Assembly (NCBI RefSeq): GCF_037154085.1
Contig: NZ_JBANRM010000001.1
Location: 868,001-932,000 of the forward strand
Source of the DNA: Andeanibacterium fulvum
Lineage (GTDB): Bacteria > Pseudomonadota > Alphaproteobacteria > Sphingomonadales > Sphingomonadaceae
Direction of reading: 5' to 3'
DNA length: 64,000 bases
Below are positions 8,436 to 16,348 of the stretch, piece by piece. The notes below the pieces were generated by a model. It saw only the letters and a program-made list of their open reading frames with translations, was not told the origin of the DNA and did no database searches. Within the stretch, counting starts at the first letter, position 1. Every line of letters begins with the position of its first letter. The translations under genes were made by a program, and so were the position numbers.

Positions 8436-9194
8436 ATGAGTGGCGCCCTTGCCCTCGATCCGCCCCGTATCAAACCGCTCGGCTGGCTGCTGATCTCCGT
8501 CAGGCTCGTGCTGATGGTGGCCCTGCTCGCCCTGTGTCTTCCGCTGCATGGATTGTGGAAAGCGCTGCGGCTGGACCGGTTCTGGCCGCGCGTTTTCCTT
8601 ACCGGAATCGGCGCGATCTGCGGCTTGCAGATCGAACGGCGCGGCCGCCCGGTGCGCGGCGCGCTGCTGGTTTCCAATCACGTGAGCTGGCTCGACATTC
8701 CCGCCCTCGCCCAGACGGCGGGCAGCGCCTTTGTGGCGCATGACGGGCTTTCGGCCTTTCCCCTGCTCAAGTTCCTCTGCCGCCTGAACGAGACGGTGTT
8801 CGTCGCCCGGCACGACCGGGCCAGCATCGCCCGGCAAGTGGAGGATGTGCGCCATGCGATCGACCATGGCGGCACGCTGACCCTGTTCGCCGAAGGCACC
8901 ACCAGCGACGGGACCGGCCTGCTGCCGTTCAAGAGCGCGCTGTTCTCCGCCGTCAGCCCCTTGCCGGAAGGCGTTGCCGTCCAGCCAGTGCTGCTGGCCT
9001 ATGACGAAGTGCCCGGCATTGCCTGGGTGGGCGAGGAACACGGGCTCGACAATTTCAAGCGCATCCTCGCGCGGCTGCGGCCGCTGCATCTGACTGTGCA
9101 TTTCCTTCCGCCGCTTACGGGCGAACAGCTTGCCAGCCGCAAGACCATGGCAATCGCCGCGCAGGAGGCGCTGCATCGGGCACTGGCCCGCTGA
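8436..9194 (+). CDS. 1-acyl-sn-glycerol-3-phosphate acyltransferase (PlsC family)
   Basis: A 252-residue membrane-associated lysophospholipid acyltransferase. A hydrophobic N-terminal segment (LLISVRLVLMVALLALCLPL) is followed by motif I NHVSWLD (NHxxxxD catalytic dyad, near residue 83), FVAR, and motif III LFAEGTTSDGTGLLPFKSAL. It makes phosphatidic acid or a related lipid. ATG 8436 is chosen over the GTG immediately upstream because GGAACGG lies at good distance. It is placed between fur and miaB, a string I associate with sphingomonads. Confidence 0.9.
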   Translation: MSGALALDPPRIKPLGWLLISVRLVLMVALLALCLPLHGLWKALRLDRFWPRVFLTGIGAICGLQIERRGRPVRGALLVSNHVSWLDIPALAQTAGSAFVAHDGLSAFPLLKFLCRLNETVFVARHDRASIARQVEDVRHAIDHGGTLTLFAEGTTSDGTGLLPFKSALFSAVSPLPEGVAVQPVLLAYDEVPGIAWVGEEHGLDNFKRILARLRPLHLTVHFLPPLTGEQLASRKTMAIAAQEALHRALAR

Positions 9195-9243
9195 GCCGTC
9201 ACCCCCTTCACTCCGGCCCGCATTTCCCCTAAACGCCGCCGCC

Positions 9244-10578
9244 ATGCGACAGAGCCCGCCCCCCCGGACCTACAGGGTCAAGAGCTTCGGCTGCCAGATG
9301 AACGTCTATGACGGCGAGCGTATGGCCGAACTGCTGGCCGAACGCGGCCTTTCCGCCGCGCCCGAGGGCGAGGATGCGGATCTGGTCGTGCTCAATACCT
9401 GCCACATCCGCGAGAAGGCGGCAGAGAAAGTCTATTCGGACATCGGCCGCCTGCGCCGCGAGGACGGGTCCAGCCCGCTGATCGCCGTGGCCGGCTGCGT
9501 TGCGCAGGCCGAGGGCGAGGAAATCATGGCCCGCGCCCCTGCCGTCTCCATGGTGGTCGGCCCGCAAGCCTATCACCGCCTGCCCGAGATGCTCGAAAAG
9601 GCCACCCATGGCGAACGCGCGACCGATACGGACATGCCGGCCGACGCCAAGTTCGCTGCCCTGCCCGCCCGCCGCCGCAGCGGGCCGACCGCTTTCCTGA
9701 CGGTGCAGGAAGGGTGCGACAAGTTCTGCACCTATTGCGTCGTCCCCTATACGCGCGGCGCAGAAATTTCCCGTCCTTACAAGGATCTGATTGCCGAAGC
9801 GCAGAGGCTGGCCGAAGCCGGGGCACGCGAGATCACCTTGCTCGGGCAGAATGTGAATGCCTGGACCGGCGAGGACGACAAGGGCCGCACCCTCGGGCTC
9901 GACGGTCTTATCAGGGCACTCGCCAAGCTACCGGAATTGCAGCGAATTCGCTACACCACCAGCCACCCGAACGACATGACCGACGGCCTCATCGCCGCCC
10001 ATGGCGAGATCGACAAGCTGATGCCCTATCTGCACCTGCCGGTACAGAGCGGCTCCGACCGGGTGCTGAAGGCGATGAACCGCAGCCATACGGTCGACAG
10101 CTATCTGCGCCTGCTGGAACGTGTGCGTGCCGCCCGGCCCGACATTGCCTTGTCCGGCGATTTCATCGTCGGCTTCCCCGGCGAGACGGATGCCGAGTTC
10201 GAGGAAACACTCGGTCTCGTCGACGCCGTCGGCTATGCCGCCGCCTTCAGCTTCAAATATTCCCCCCGCCCCGGCACGCCCGCAGCGACGATGGCGGACC
10301 AGATCGCCCTTTCCGTGATGGACGAGCGTCTGCAGCGCCTGCAGGCCGCGCTCAATCGCGACCAGCTTGCCTTCAATCAGGCTTCCGTAGGCAAGACCTG
10401 CACTGTGCTGGTGGAGCGCAAGGGCAAATACCCCGGCCAGTGGCTGGGCAAGTCGCCCTGGCTGCAATCGGTCCATTTCGAGGGCGAGGCCGCGATTGGC
10501 GACATCGTGACGGTAGAACTGGCCGAAGCGGGGCCGAACTCGATTTCCGGCCGCCTGCTGCAACCCGCCATTGCCTGA
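9244..10578 (+). CDS. miaB: tRNA-2-methylthio-N6-dimethylallyladenosine synthase
   Basis: A 444-residue radical-SAM methylthiotransferase that modifies A37 of tRNAs reading UNN codons. The N-terminal UPF0004 domain has the three auxiliary-cluster cysteines C17 (FGCQMN), C53 (NTCHIR) and C85 (AGCVAQ). The radical-SAM CxxxCxxC is at C158, C162, C165 (CDKFCTYCVVPYTRG). A C-terminal TRAM domain covers roughly 370-440. ATG 9244 gives the canonical N-terminus; the longer in-frame extension runs back into plsC. In related genomes it is usually followed by phoH. Here an opposite-strand SDR intervenes. Confidence 0.97.
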   Translation: MRQSPPPRTYRVKSFGCQMNVYDGERMAELLAERGLSAAPEGEDADLVVLNTCHIREKAAEKVYSDIGRLRREDGSSPLIAVAGCVAQAEGEEIMARAPAVSMVVGPQAYHRLPEMLEKATHGERATDTDMPADAKFAALPARRRSGPTAFLTVQEGCDKFCTYCVVPYTRGAEISRPYKDLIAEAQRLAEAGAREITLLGQNVNAWTGEDDKGRTLGLDGLIRALAKLPELQRIRYTTSHPNDMTDGLIAAHGEIDKLMPYLHLPVQSGSDRVLKAMNRSHTVDSYLRLLERVRAARPDIALSGDFIVGFPGETDAEFEETLGLVDAVGYAAAFSFKYSPRPGTPAATMADQIALSVMDERLQRLQAALNRDQLAFNQASVGKTCTVLVERKGKYPGQWLGKSPWLQSVHFEGEAAIGDIVTVELAEAGPNSISGRLLQPAIA

Positions 10579-10601
10579 GCCGCTACGCCTTCACGCCAGG
10601 A

Positions 10602-11348
10602 TCATTGGGCGAGATAGGCCCCGTCCACCGGATAATAGGCGCCGGTCACGAAGCTGGCCGCGTCGCTGAGCAGGAAATTGGTCAGCGCGGCCACTTCCTC
10701 CGGTTGCCCGAGACGACCGATGGGATGCATACCCACCAGCGCGGCGCGCGCCTCGTCCGTCATGGCATTTTCGATCAGCGGGGTTTCGATGAAACCCGGA
10801 CCAACGGCATTCACGCGGATACCTTGGGCGGAATATTCGAGCGCGGCCGACTTGGTCATCCCGCACACACCGTGCTTGGCCGTGACGTAAGCTGCCGCCC
10901 CGCGCCAGCCGACCGAACCCAGGATCGAGGCCATGTTGACGATGGAGCCGCCGCCGCTGCGCAGCATGGCCGGTATCTGGTAGCGCATGCCATAGAACAC
11001 GCCGTGCAGATTCACGCCGATCACGCGGTGCCAGTCCTCCAGCTCGATCTCGCCCACCGGCTTGTCGGCCCCGGCGATCCCGGCATTGTTCACGGCAAGA
11101 TCGAGCCTGCCGAACTGCTCCACCGCAAAATCGACCATGGCCTTCACCTGCGTCGCATCGGCCGTATCCACCTTGAAGGCCAGCGCGCCATTGCCCGCTT
11201 CCGCCGCGAGTTTCTGCGCGCCCTCCAGATTGTAATCGGCCACGACCACCCTCGCCCCATGCGCTGCCAGATCAAGCGCGATCGCCGCGCCGATTCCCGA
11301 TGCCCCGCCGGTGACGATGGCTACCTTGCCGGAAAAGTCCTGTGTCAT
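10602..11348 (-). CDS. short-chain dehydrogenase/reductase (SDR)
   Basis: A 248-residue classical SDR. NAD(P)-binding TGGASGIG lies near residues 13-20, DYNLEG follows strand 2 (an acidic residue there favours NAD), NNAGIAG is in the middle, and the catalytic Ser-Tyr-Lys set ends in YVTAKHG near 155. The C-terminal PGFIETPL is typical. ATG at 11348 has GGAG eight bases upstream. It is convergent with miaB (23-bp gap) and divergent from phoH. The substrate is unknown; 3-oxoacyl- or 3-hydroxybutyrate-type dehydrogenases are the nearest in feel. Confidence 0.88.
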   Translation of the reverse strand: MTQDFSGKVAIVTGGASGIGAAIALDLAAHGARVVVADYNLEGAQKLAAEAGNGALAFKVDTADATQVKAMVDFAVEQFGRLDLAVNNAGIAGADKPVGEIELEDWHRVIGVNLHGVFYGMRYQIPAMLRSGGGSIVNMASILGSVGWRGAAAYVTAKHGVCGMTKSAALEYSAQGIRVNAVGPGFIETPLIENAMTDEARAALVGMHPIGRLGQPEEVAALTNFLLSDAASFVTGAYYPVDGAYLAQ

Positions 11349-11550
11349 GGGTGCTCTCCAATGCTGCCTGTAGGATATACGGATAGATGCCTGAGCAGTT
11401 CTTTCCCTGTCATGACTCAAACCGGCAGACTGCTCCCAGCCCGACGCACAAAAGCAACATCCGCGTGGTTTTCCACCGGCACGAGCGGCCCGCCCGCTTG
11501 CCCTCGTCCACTCCTGTATTATCTTCCCAGTTACAGACCGAAAGGAGCGC

Positions 11551-12582
11551 ATGGCCCGCAAAGCAGATCGTGCCGGTTACGCGGCACTCGCCCATCCCGA
11601 AGATCGCCGCGATCCGTCGCGCCGCGCCAGGGTGGAAGTGGAGTTCGACGAGCAGACCGTGCTGGGCGCGCTGTTCGGTGAATTCGACGCCAATTTGGTC
11701 CAGCTCGAAAATCGGCTGGGCGTCTATATCGCGGCGCGCGGCAACAAGGTGCAGATCGAAGGGCCGGACGATGCCGTCGCGCGTGCGCGCGATGTGCTGA
11801 AAGGCATGCATCAACGCCTGCTCACCGGGCAGCAGCTCGATGCCGGGGCCATCGAATCGCTCATCGCCATGTCGAGCGAACCCACGCTGGAAGGCATCAT
11901 CTCCGGCGATGCGGAACGCCCGCCGATCATGATCCGCACCCGCAAGAAGACGATCGTGCCGCGCTCCGCCGCGCAGATCGACTATATGCGGGCACTGGCG
12001 CGCGAAGACATCATCTTCGCGCTGGGCCCGGCGGGTACCGGCAAGACCTATCTGGCCGTGGCTCAGGCCGTCAGCCAGCTCATCACCGGCAGCGTGCAGC
12101 GCCTGATCCTCTCCCGCCCCGCGGTCGAAGCTGGCGAGCGGCTGGGCTTCCTGCCCGGCGACATGAAGGAGAAGGTCGATCCCTATCTCCGCCCGCTCTA
12201 CGACGCGCTGTATGACTGCATGCCGCCCGAACAGGTGGAACGGCGGCTGGCCAGCGGTGAGATCGAAATCGCGCCCATCGCCTTCATGCGCGGCCGCACT
12301 TTGGCCGATGCTTTCGTCATTCTGGACGAGGCGCAGAACACCACGCGCGAGCAGATGAAGATGTTCCTCACCCGCTTCGGCCAGAACAGCCGCATGGTGA
12401 TCTGCGGCGACCCGAAACAGGTGGACATTCCCGGCGGCCCGAACATGAGCGGCCTGAACGATGCCGTGGCCCGGCTGGAAGGCGTGGACGGCATTGCCGT
12501 CTCCCGCTTCACCTCCGGCGACGTGGTGCGCCACCCGATCGTCGGCCGGATCGTCGAGGCATACGAGGGCAAGGACGGGTAA
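11551..12582 (+). CDS. ybeZ: PhoH-like ATPase (YbeZ)
   Basis: A 343-residue P-loop NTPase. An N-terminal region with a KH-like segment (NRLGVYIAARGNKVQIEG) precedes the PhoH domain. Walker A is GPAGTGKTYLA near 155-165, Walker B is AFVILDEAQNTT, and MFLTRFGQNSRMVICGDPKQVD is the family signature. YbeZ is thought to work with YbeY in rRNA processing. AAGGAG lies just before ATG 11551. The usual direct junction with ybeY is broken here by the GIY-YIG cassette. Confidence 0.95.
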   Translation: MARKADRAGYAALAHPEDRRDPSRRARVEVEFDEQTVLGALFGEFDANLVQLENRLGVYIAARGNKVQIEGPDDAVARARDVLKGMHQRLLTGQQLDAGAIESLIAMSSEPTLEGIISGDAERPPIMIRTRKKTIVPRSAAQIDYMRALAREDIIFALGPAGTGKTYLAVAQAVSQLITGSVQRLILSRPAVEAGERLGFLPGDMKEKVDPYLRPLYDALYDCMPPEQVERRLASGEIEIAPIAFMRGRTLADAFVILDEAQNTTREQMKMFLTRFGQNSRMVICGDPKQVDIPGGPNMSGLNDAVARLEGVDGIAVSRFTSGDVVRHPIVGRIVEAYEGKDG

Positions 12583-12585
12583 CTT

Positions 12586-12615
12586 CGTCGCCCCCGCGAA
12601 AGCGGGGGTCCCGCT
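12586..12615 (+). repeat. left 30-nt hairpin repeat flanking the GIY-YIG gene
   Basis: Starts three bases after the phoH stop. Its core is a perfect hairpin: CCCCCGC (12591-12597), GAAA loop, GCGGGGG (12602-12608), bordered by CGTCG and TCCCGCT. The same 30-nt unit occurs in inverted orientation at 12997-13026 with 27 of 30 positions identical. Confidence 0.85.
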
Positions 12616-12669
12616 GTCTTTTCAGCCAACAGACAATTCCCGATATCACCTGCCCTTCCAAATCGCGGG

Positions 12670-12689
12670 ATTCCCGCTTTTGCGGGAAT
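12670..12689 (+). repeat. inner palindromic hairpin upstream of the GIY-YIG gene
   Basis: ATTCCCGC (12670-12677), TTTT loop, GCGGGAAT (12682-12689): a perfect 8-bp stem ending eight bases before the ATG at 12698. It belongs to the same GC-hairpin class as the flanking repeats but is a shorter unit. Confidence 0.7.
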
Positions 12690-12697
12690 GACGAAAG

Positions 12698-12991
12698 ATG
12701 AGTAAGGGCGGCTGGATCTACATGACAGGCGACCGCTATCGCGGCGGCATCTACACAGGCGTAACGGGAGATCTGGCGGCCCGCATGGTCCAGCATCGAG
12801 CGGGCACCGGCTCGGAATTTGTGGCGAAATATGGCTTCACCCGGTTGGTCTATATGGAATTCCATGATCGGATCGAGGACGCCATCGCTCGTGAGAAGGC
12901 GATCAAGAAATGGCGTCGCGCCTGGAAAATCGAGTTGATCGAAACGATGAATCCCGATTGGGATGATCTGTTCGACACACTCAACGCATGA
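12698..12991 (+). CDS. small GIY-YIG nuclease-superfamily protein
   Basis: A 97-residue, single-domain protein. It has WIYM (residues 6-9) for the GIY strand and IYTGVT (18-23) for YIG, then R29 and H33 (ARMVQHR), E66 in AREKAIKKW and the terminal NPDWDDL with N85. These are the catalytic Arg/His/Glu/Asn positions of the small UvrC-N-like GIY-YIG family. No DNA-binding domain is attached. No strong ribosome site precedes ATG 12698. It sits between phoH and ybeY, bounded on both sides by inverted copies of a 30-nt hairpin repeat, which suggests an inserted unit. The family is common in alphaproteobacteria and its function is not established. Confidence 0.88.
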   Translation: MSKGGWIYMTGDRYRGGIYTGVTGDLAARMVQHRAGTGSEFVAKYGFTRLVYMEFHDRIEDAIAREKAIKKWRRAWKIELIETMNPDWDDLFDTLNA

Positions 12992-12996
12992 ATTAT

Positions 12997-13026
12997 AGCG
13001 GGGTCCCCGCTTTCGCGGGGACGACG
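12997..13026 (-). repeat. right 30-nt hairpin repeat, inverted copy
   Basis: Inverted copy of 12586-12615, starting five bases after the GIY-YIG stop. Core stem GTCCCCGC (13003-13010), TTTC loop, GCGGGGAC (13015-13022). Of the three differences from the left copy, two are opposite each other in the stem and exchange C-G for T-A, so pairing is kept. Its last base is the first G of the GGAGA preceding ybeY. Confidence 0.85.
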
Positions 13027-13034
13027 GAGAAATC

Positions 13035-13526
13035 TTGGAACTCGAAATCGACATCGAAGAGCCCTGGCCCGCCGGCCAATGGGAAGAACTGGCCGAAGCG
13101 GCAGTGGATGCCCTGGCGCAGGTCGCGCCGGAGCTGGGCAATCCGCGCCTGTGCGTGAGCCTGATTTTCACCTCGGACGAGGAAATCCACGCGCTCAATC
13201 GCGAATGGCGCCAGCGCGACAAGCCGACCAATGTGCTGTCCTTCCCCATGCTGGAGCGCGAGGACCTGCTTGCCCTGCCCCCGGAAGGCCCGCCCGAATT
13301 GCTGGGCGATATCGCCCTCGCCCATGAGACCTGCGCGCGCGAAGCGGCGGAAAAGGGCGTTCCGCTGGAACATCACGCGACTCATCTGATCGTCCATGGA
13401 TTGCTGCATCTGGCCGGTCATGACCACGAAATATCTCCCGCCGATGCGGACGCTATGGAAGCGCTGGAAACAAAGGCGCTTGCGCTAATGGGAATTGCAG
13501 ACCCATATGGCGACCGCGAGCAATGA
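13035..13526 (+). CDS. ybeY: endoribonuclease YbeY (rRNA maturation factor)
   Basis: A 163-residue zinc-dependent RNase needed for 16S rRNA 3' maturation and ribosome quality control. The metal site HxxxHxxxxxH is H121, H125, H131 (HGLLHLAGHDH). The upstream PTNVLSFPM and ELLGDIALA segments are also diagnostic. The start is TTG 13035 with GGAGA five bases upstream; this ribosome site directly abuts the right-hand hairpin repeat. It overlaps corC by four bases. Confidence 0.95.
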   Translation: MELEIDIEEPWPAGQWEELAEAAVDALAQVAPELGNPRLCVSLIFTSDEEIHALNREWRQRDKPTNVLSFPMLEREDLLALPPEGPPELLGDIALAHETCAREAAEKGVPLEHHATHLIVHGLLHLAGHDHEISPADADAMEALETKALALMGIADPYGDREQ

Positions 13527-14479
13527 CAGGAGATAATAGCAAGGCCATGTCCGACACGGGCAGGACGGGCGAATCCAGCAATGGAGACGCGGACAGTAAA
13601 GGCGGCTTGTGGGGTTCCATCCGCCGCTTCTTCGATGCAGACAATGGGGAGACCTCGCTGCGTGCGCAGTTGGAGGAGGCCATTGCCGAGCATGAGGACG
13701 AGCATCCCAGCGGCGACGCCGGGAAGACCAATGGCGACCTGTCGCCGCTCGAACTCACCATGCTGCGCAACCTGCTGCATTTCAGCGAACACGATGCCGA
13801 CGACGTGGCAATTCCGCGCGGCGAGATCATTGCCGTTCCGGCGGATGCGAGCTGGACGGAACTGGTCGCCAGATTCGCCGAGCACGGCCATTCGCGCATG
13901 CCGGTCTATCGCGAGACGCTGGACGATGTGATCGGCATGATCCACATCAAGGACGTCTTCACGATCATCGCCACCGGCCAGACGCCGCCGGAAGACTGGA
14001 CCGGCCTGCTGCGTCAGCCGCTCTATGTGCCCCAGTCGCGCAATGCGCTGGACGTGCTGGCCGACATGCGCGCCCGCCGCACGCACCTTGCCGTAGTGGT
14101 GGACGAATATTCGGGCGTCGACGGGATCATCACCATCGAGGATCTGGTCGAGGAAATCGTCGGCGAAATCGAGGACGAGCATGACGACGCGCCCGAGGCG
14201 CTGATCGTGCCCATCGGCGAAGGCATGTGGGATGCCGACGCCCGCGCGGAACTGGACGACGTTGCCGAAACGGTCGAGGACCCGCGCATTGCCGAAGTGG
14301 AGGAAGCGGTCGACACGCTGGGCGGGCTCGCCTTCGTGCTGGCCGGTCAGGTGCCCGAAGTCGGCGCGATTCTGGAACATCCCAGCGGCTGGCGGATCGA
14401 AGTTACAGCGGGGGACGAAACCCACGTAACAAGATTACGCCTGCATCCGCCGCGACGCAATTTTGAGGAAGAGGACTAG
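13523..14479 (+). CDS. CorC/HlyC-type CBS-domain protein (hemolysin family transporter-associated)
   Basis: 318 residues: an acidic, low-complexity N-terminus (1-70), a CBS pair (DVAIPRGEIIAVPADASWTE through VVVDEYSGVDGIITIEDLVEEIVGEI, about 95-215), and a C-terminal CorC_HlyC domain (to RLHPPRR) of FAD-like PCMH relation. There are no membrane spans, so it is the CorC form rather than the DUF21-containing form. Family members are linked to Mg/Co efflux. ATGA overlap with ybeY. The ybeZ-ybeY-corC order is a conserved bacterial string. Confidence 0.9.
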   Translation: MTGDNSKAMSDTGRTGESSNGDADSKGGLWGSIRRFFDADNGETSLRAQLEEAIAEHEDEHPSGDAGKTNGDLSPLELTMLRNLLHFSEHDADDVAIPRGEIIAVPADASWTELVARFAEHGHSRMPVYRETLDDVIGMIHIKDVFTIIATGQTPPEDWTGLLRQPLYVPQSRNALDVLADMRARRTHLAVVVDEYSGVDGIITIEDLVEEIVGEIEDEHDDAPEALIVPIGEGMWDADARAELDDVAETVEDPRIAEVEEAVDTLGGLAFVLAGQVPEVGAILEHPSGWRIEVTAGDETHVTRLRLHPPRRNFEEED

Positions 14480-14565
14480 GTCCCCCTCTTCAAATTGTAT
14501 TTTTCGCAACTATTTTCCGGCTGGTTCTCGACAGACCGGGTTTTTCTGACAAACTGTAGTACTTC

Positions 14566-15450
14566 ATGGTAACACGCCGCCTTCCCCCTCTACGTGCGCT
14601 CGAAGCGTTCGTGCGCATCGTGCGCATGGGTTCTGCCCGCGCTGCCGCGAATGAACTCGGCCTCTCTCCCTCGGCGCTTTCCCGCCGGGTGACGAGCCTT
14701 GAGGAATTCGTGGGCAAGAAGCTGTTCACCCGTGCCCATCAGGCCATGAAGCTGACCGATGACGGGCGCTCCTTCTACGAAGCGATCAATCCGCATCTGG
14801 AAGCCTTGGCCCAGGCAGTGGAAGCGCAATCGGAAAACCTGCAGCTGCTGCGGCTGCATCTGGGCGTCTCGCCGCTGTTCGGCAGCCAGCGCCTGTTCCC
14901 GCGCCTGCTGGAACTGCGCAAGCTGCACCCGCGCCTGCATATCGACATCGATACCGGCCCCAACCTGCTCGGCCGCGTGGGCGACACGCTGGACGCTGCC
15001 ATCATCGTGACGGCCGATCCGGACGAGGCCTATTATTCCGTACGGCTGGACCATAACCGGGTCCATGCGATCTGCAGCGAGGCGCTCGCCGCCGAAATCG
15101 GCCCCTCGCCCGATCTGGAAACGCTCTCCAAGCAGACCTTCCTGATCCACAACGACCTGCCCGAGAGCTTCGAGGCATGGAAGGAAGCGCTGGGCTTCCA
15201 GGCCTTGCAGCCCGCCGCGATAGACCATTACGACTCCGGCCAGCTGATGCTGGAAGCGGCCGCGCAGGGCCTGGGCATCGCGATCATGCATGACGACCAT
15301 TATCGCCGCGCGACCGGCAAGAAGCTGGCCAAGCTCTACGATGTGGAAGTGGAAAGCCCCTATTCCTACTGGTTCGTCTGCCGGCCCAAATCGCTCGATA
15401 CGCGGCCGGTGAAGCTGTTCCATGACTGGATGATCGAATCGGGGCTGTAG
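14566..15450 (+). CDS. LysR-family transcriptional regulator (GcvA-like)
   Basis: 294 residues. The N-terminal winged HTH (RALEAFVRIVRMGSARAAANELGLSPSALSRRVTSLEEFVGKKLF, described here by its ends at residues 9-54) is followed by a periplasmic-binding-protein-like effector domain. Proteins opening with LPPLRALEAFVRIVRMGS resemble the GcvA branch. No divergent partner gene lies beside it, so its target is not suggested by context. The 86-bp gap after corC may hold its promoter. Confidence 0.88.
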   Translation: MVTRRLPPLRALEAFVRIVRMGSARAAANELGLSPSALSRRVTSLEEFVGKKLFTRAHQAMKLTDDGRSFYEAINPHLEALAQAVEAQSENLQLLRLHLGVSPLFGSQRLFPRLLELRKLHPRLHIDIDTGPNLLGRVGDTLDAAIIVTADPDEAYYSVRLDHNRVHAICSEALAAEIGPSPDLETLSKQTFLIHNDLPESFEAWKEALGFQALQPAAIDHYDSGQLMLEAAAQGLGIAIMHDDHYRRATGKKLAKLYDVEVESPYSYWFVCRPKSLDTRPVKLFHDWMIESGL

Positions 15451-15542
15451 GGCGCGGATAAACGCTGATCGAATAGTCACCCGCTATCGGCAAGCCGCCT
15501 CGCGCATCGCGGCAAATGGAAGAGAACGAACTATTGAAAACT

Positions 15543-15634
15543 CGTCATGCTGAACTCGTTTCAGCATCCATCTTTCCCAACAGGCTGCTGGACGATCCGG
15601 AGAAATGGATCCTGAAACGAGTTCAGGATGACGA
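15543..15634. repeat. inverted pair of palindromic repeats (CTGAACTCGTTTCAG family)
   Basis: Two palindromic units face each other about 30 bases apart: GCTGAACTCGTTTCAGC on the plus strand from about 15549, and CCTGAACTCGTTTCAGG on the minus strand around 15611-15627. Within each unit the outer pair differs (G-C versus C-G), so the hairpin is preserved by compensatory change. They fill the gap 15451-15731 between the LysR gene and the cyclophilin terminator; I see no gene there. Confidence 0.75.
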
Positions 15635-15726
15635 CAGCAGTAAAACCCACACCCAGCTAAAGATCCGGAAACCTGCTCCCGGCTGAATTTCACCAATAGC
15701 GCTAGTTCTGTCCACACAATCCCAGC

Positions 15727-15770
15727 AAAAAGGCGACCCGGCGCGGCCCTGAAGACCGCACCGGATCGCC
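15727..15770 (-). terminator. Rho-independent terminator of the cyclophilin gene
   Basis: The minus-strand stem GGCGATCCGGTGCGG pairs with CCGCGCCGGGTCGCC around a nine-base loop (15732-15770), then TTTTT at 15731-15727. It lies about 35 bases after the minus-strand stop at 15804. Confidence 0.85.
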
Positions 15771-15803
15771 CTGAATGCAATCAGCCTGTGCCCTGTCGGG
15801 CGA

Positions 15804-16253
15804 TCAGGCCACCGTTGCCTTCACGATCTTGCCCGGATTTGCCGGCGGCTCGCCCTTGGGCAGCGCGTCGATATGTTCCATGCCGCTGACGACCTGGCCC
15901 CAGACGGTGTACTGCTTGTCGAGGAAGCGGGCATCGTCGAAGCAGATGAAGAACTGGCTGTTGGCGCTGTGCGGCGCCTGGGTGCGTGCCATGGAGCACA
16001 CGCCGCGCACATGCGGTTCGTCATTGAATTCGGCCTGCAGGTCCGGCTTGTCGGAACCGCCCATGCCGGTGCCCGTCGGGTCGCCGCCCTGGGCCATGAA
16101 GCCGGGGATTACGCGGTGGAAAACCACCCCGTCATAGAAGCCTTCCTTGGCCAGTTCGGTGATGCGGGCCACGTGGCCGGGCGCAAGGTCGGGGCGCAGC
16201 TTGATCACGACATCGCCGCTTTCGAGCGAGAAGGTAAGGGTTTCGTCGGCCAT
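15804..16253 (-). CDS. cyclophilin-type peptidyl-prolyl cis-trans isomerase
   Basis: A 149-residue minimal cyclophilin. It has the catalytic-site strings YDGVVFHRVIPGFMAQGGDP (the FHR arginine), SMARTQAPHSANSQFFIC and VWGQVVSGMEHID. There is no signal peptide, so it is cytoplasmic (PpiB-like). It is monocistronic with its own terminator and divergent from mgtE across 95 bp. Confidence 0.95.
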   Translation of the reverse strand: MADETLTFSLESGDVVIKLRPDLAPGHVARITELAKEGFYDGVVFHRVIPGFMAQGGDPTGTGMGGSDKPDLQAEFNDEPHVRGVCSMARTQAPHSANSQFFICFDDARFLDKQYTVWGQVVSGMEHIDALPKGEPPANPGKIVKATVA

Positions 16254-16348
16254 CGGGCTATCTCCTAAAGTTCGGCCGCCGATATAGGCCCTGCCGTCAA
16301 TAAGTCACCCCACCTTGCTTTTGCCTCCCACCGGAATAGGAGGGACCA

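Noticed and set aside
12586..13026. CRISPR array made of the GC-hairpin repeats
   Set aside because: Only two long units, inverted rather than direct, no regular spacers and no cas genes in the window.
15484..15780. A 98-codon minus-strand frame between the LysR and cyclophilin genes
   Set aside because: It consists of the palindromic repeat pair and the cyclophilin terminator read as protein.
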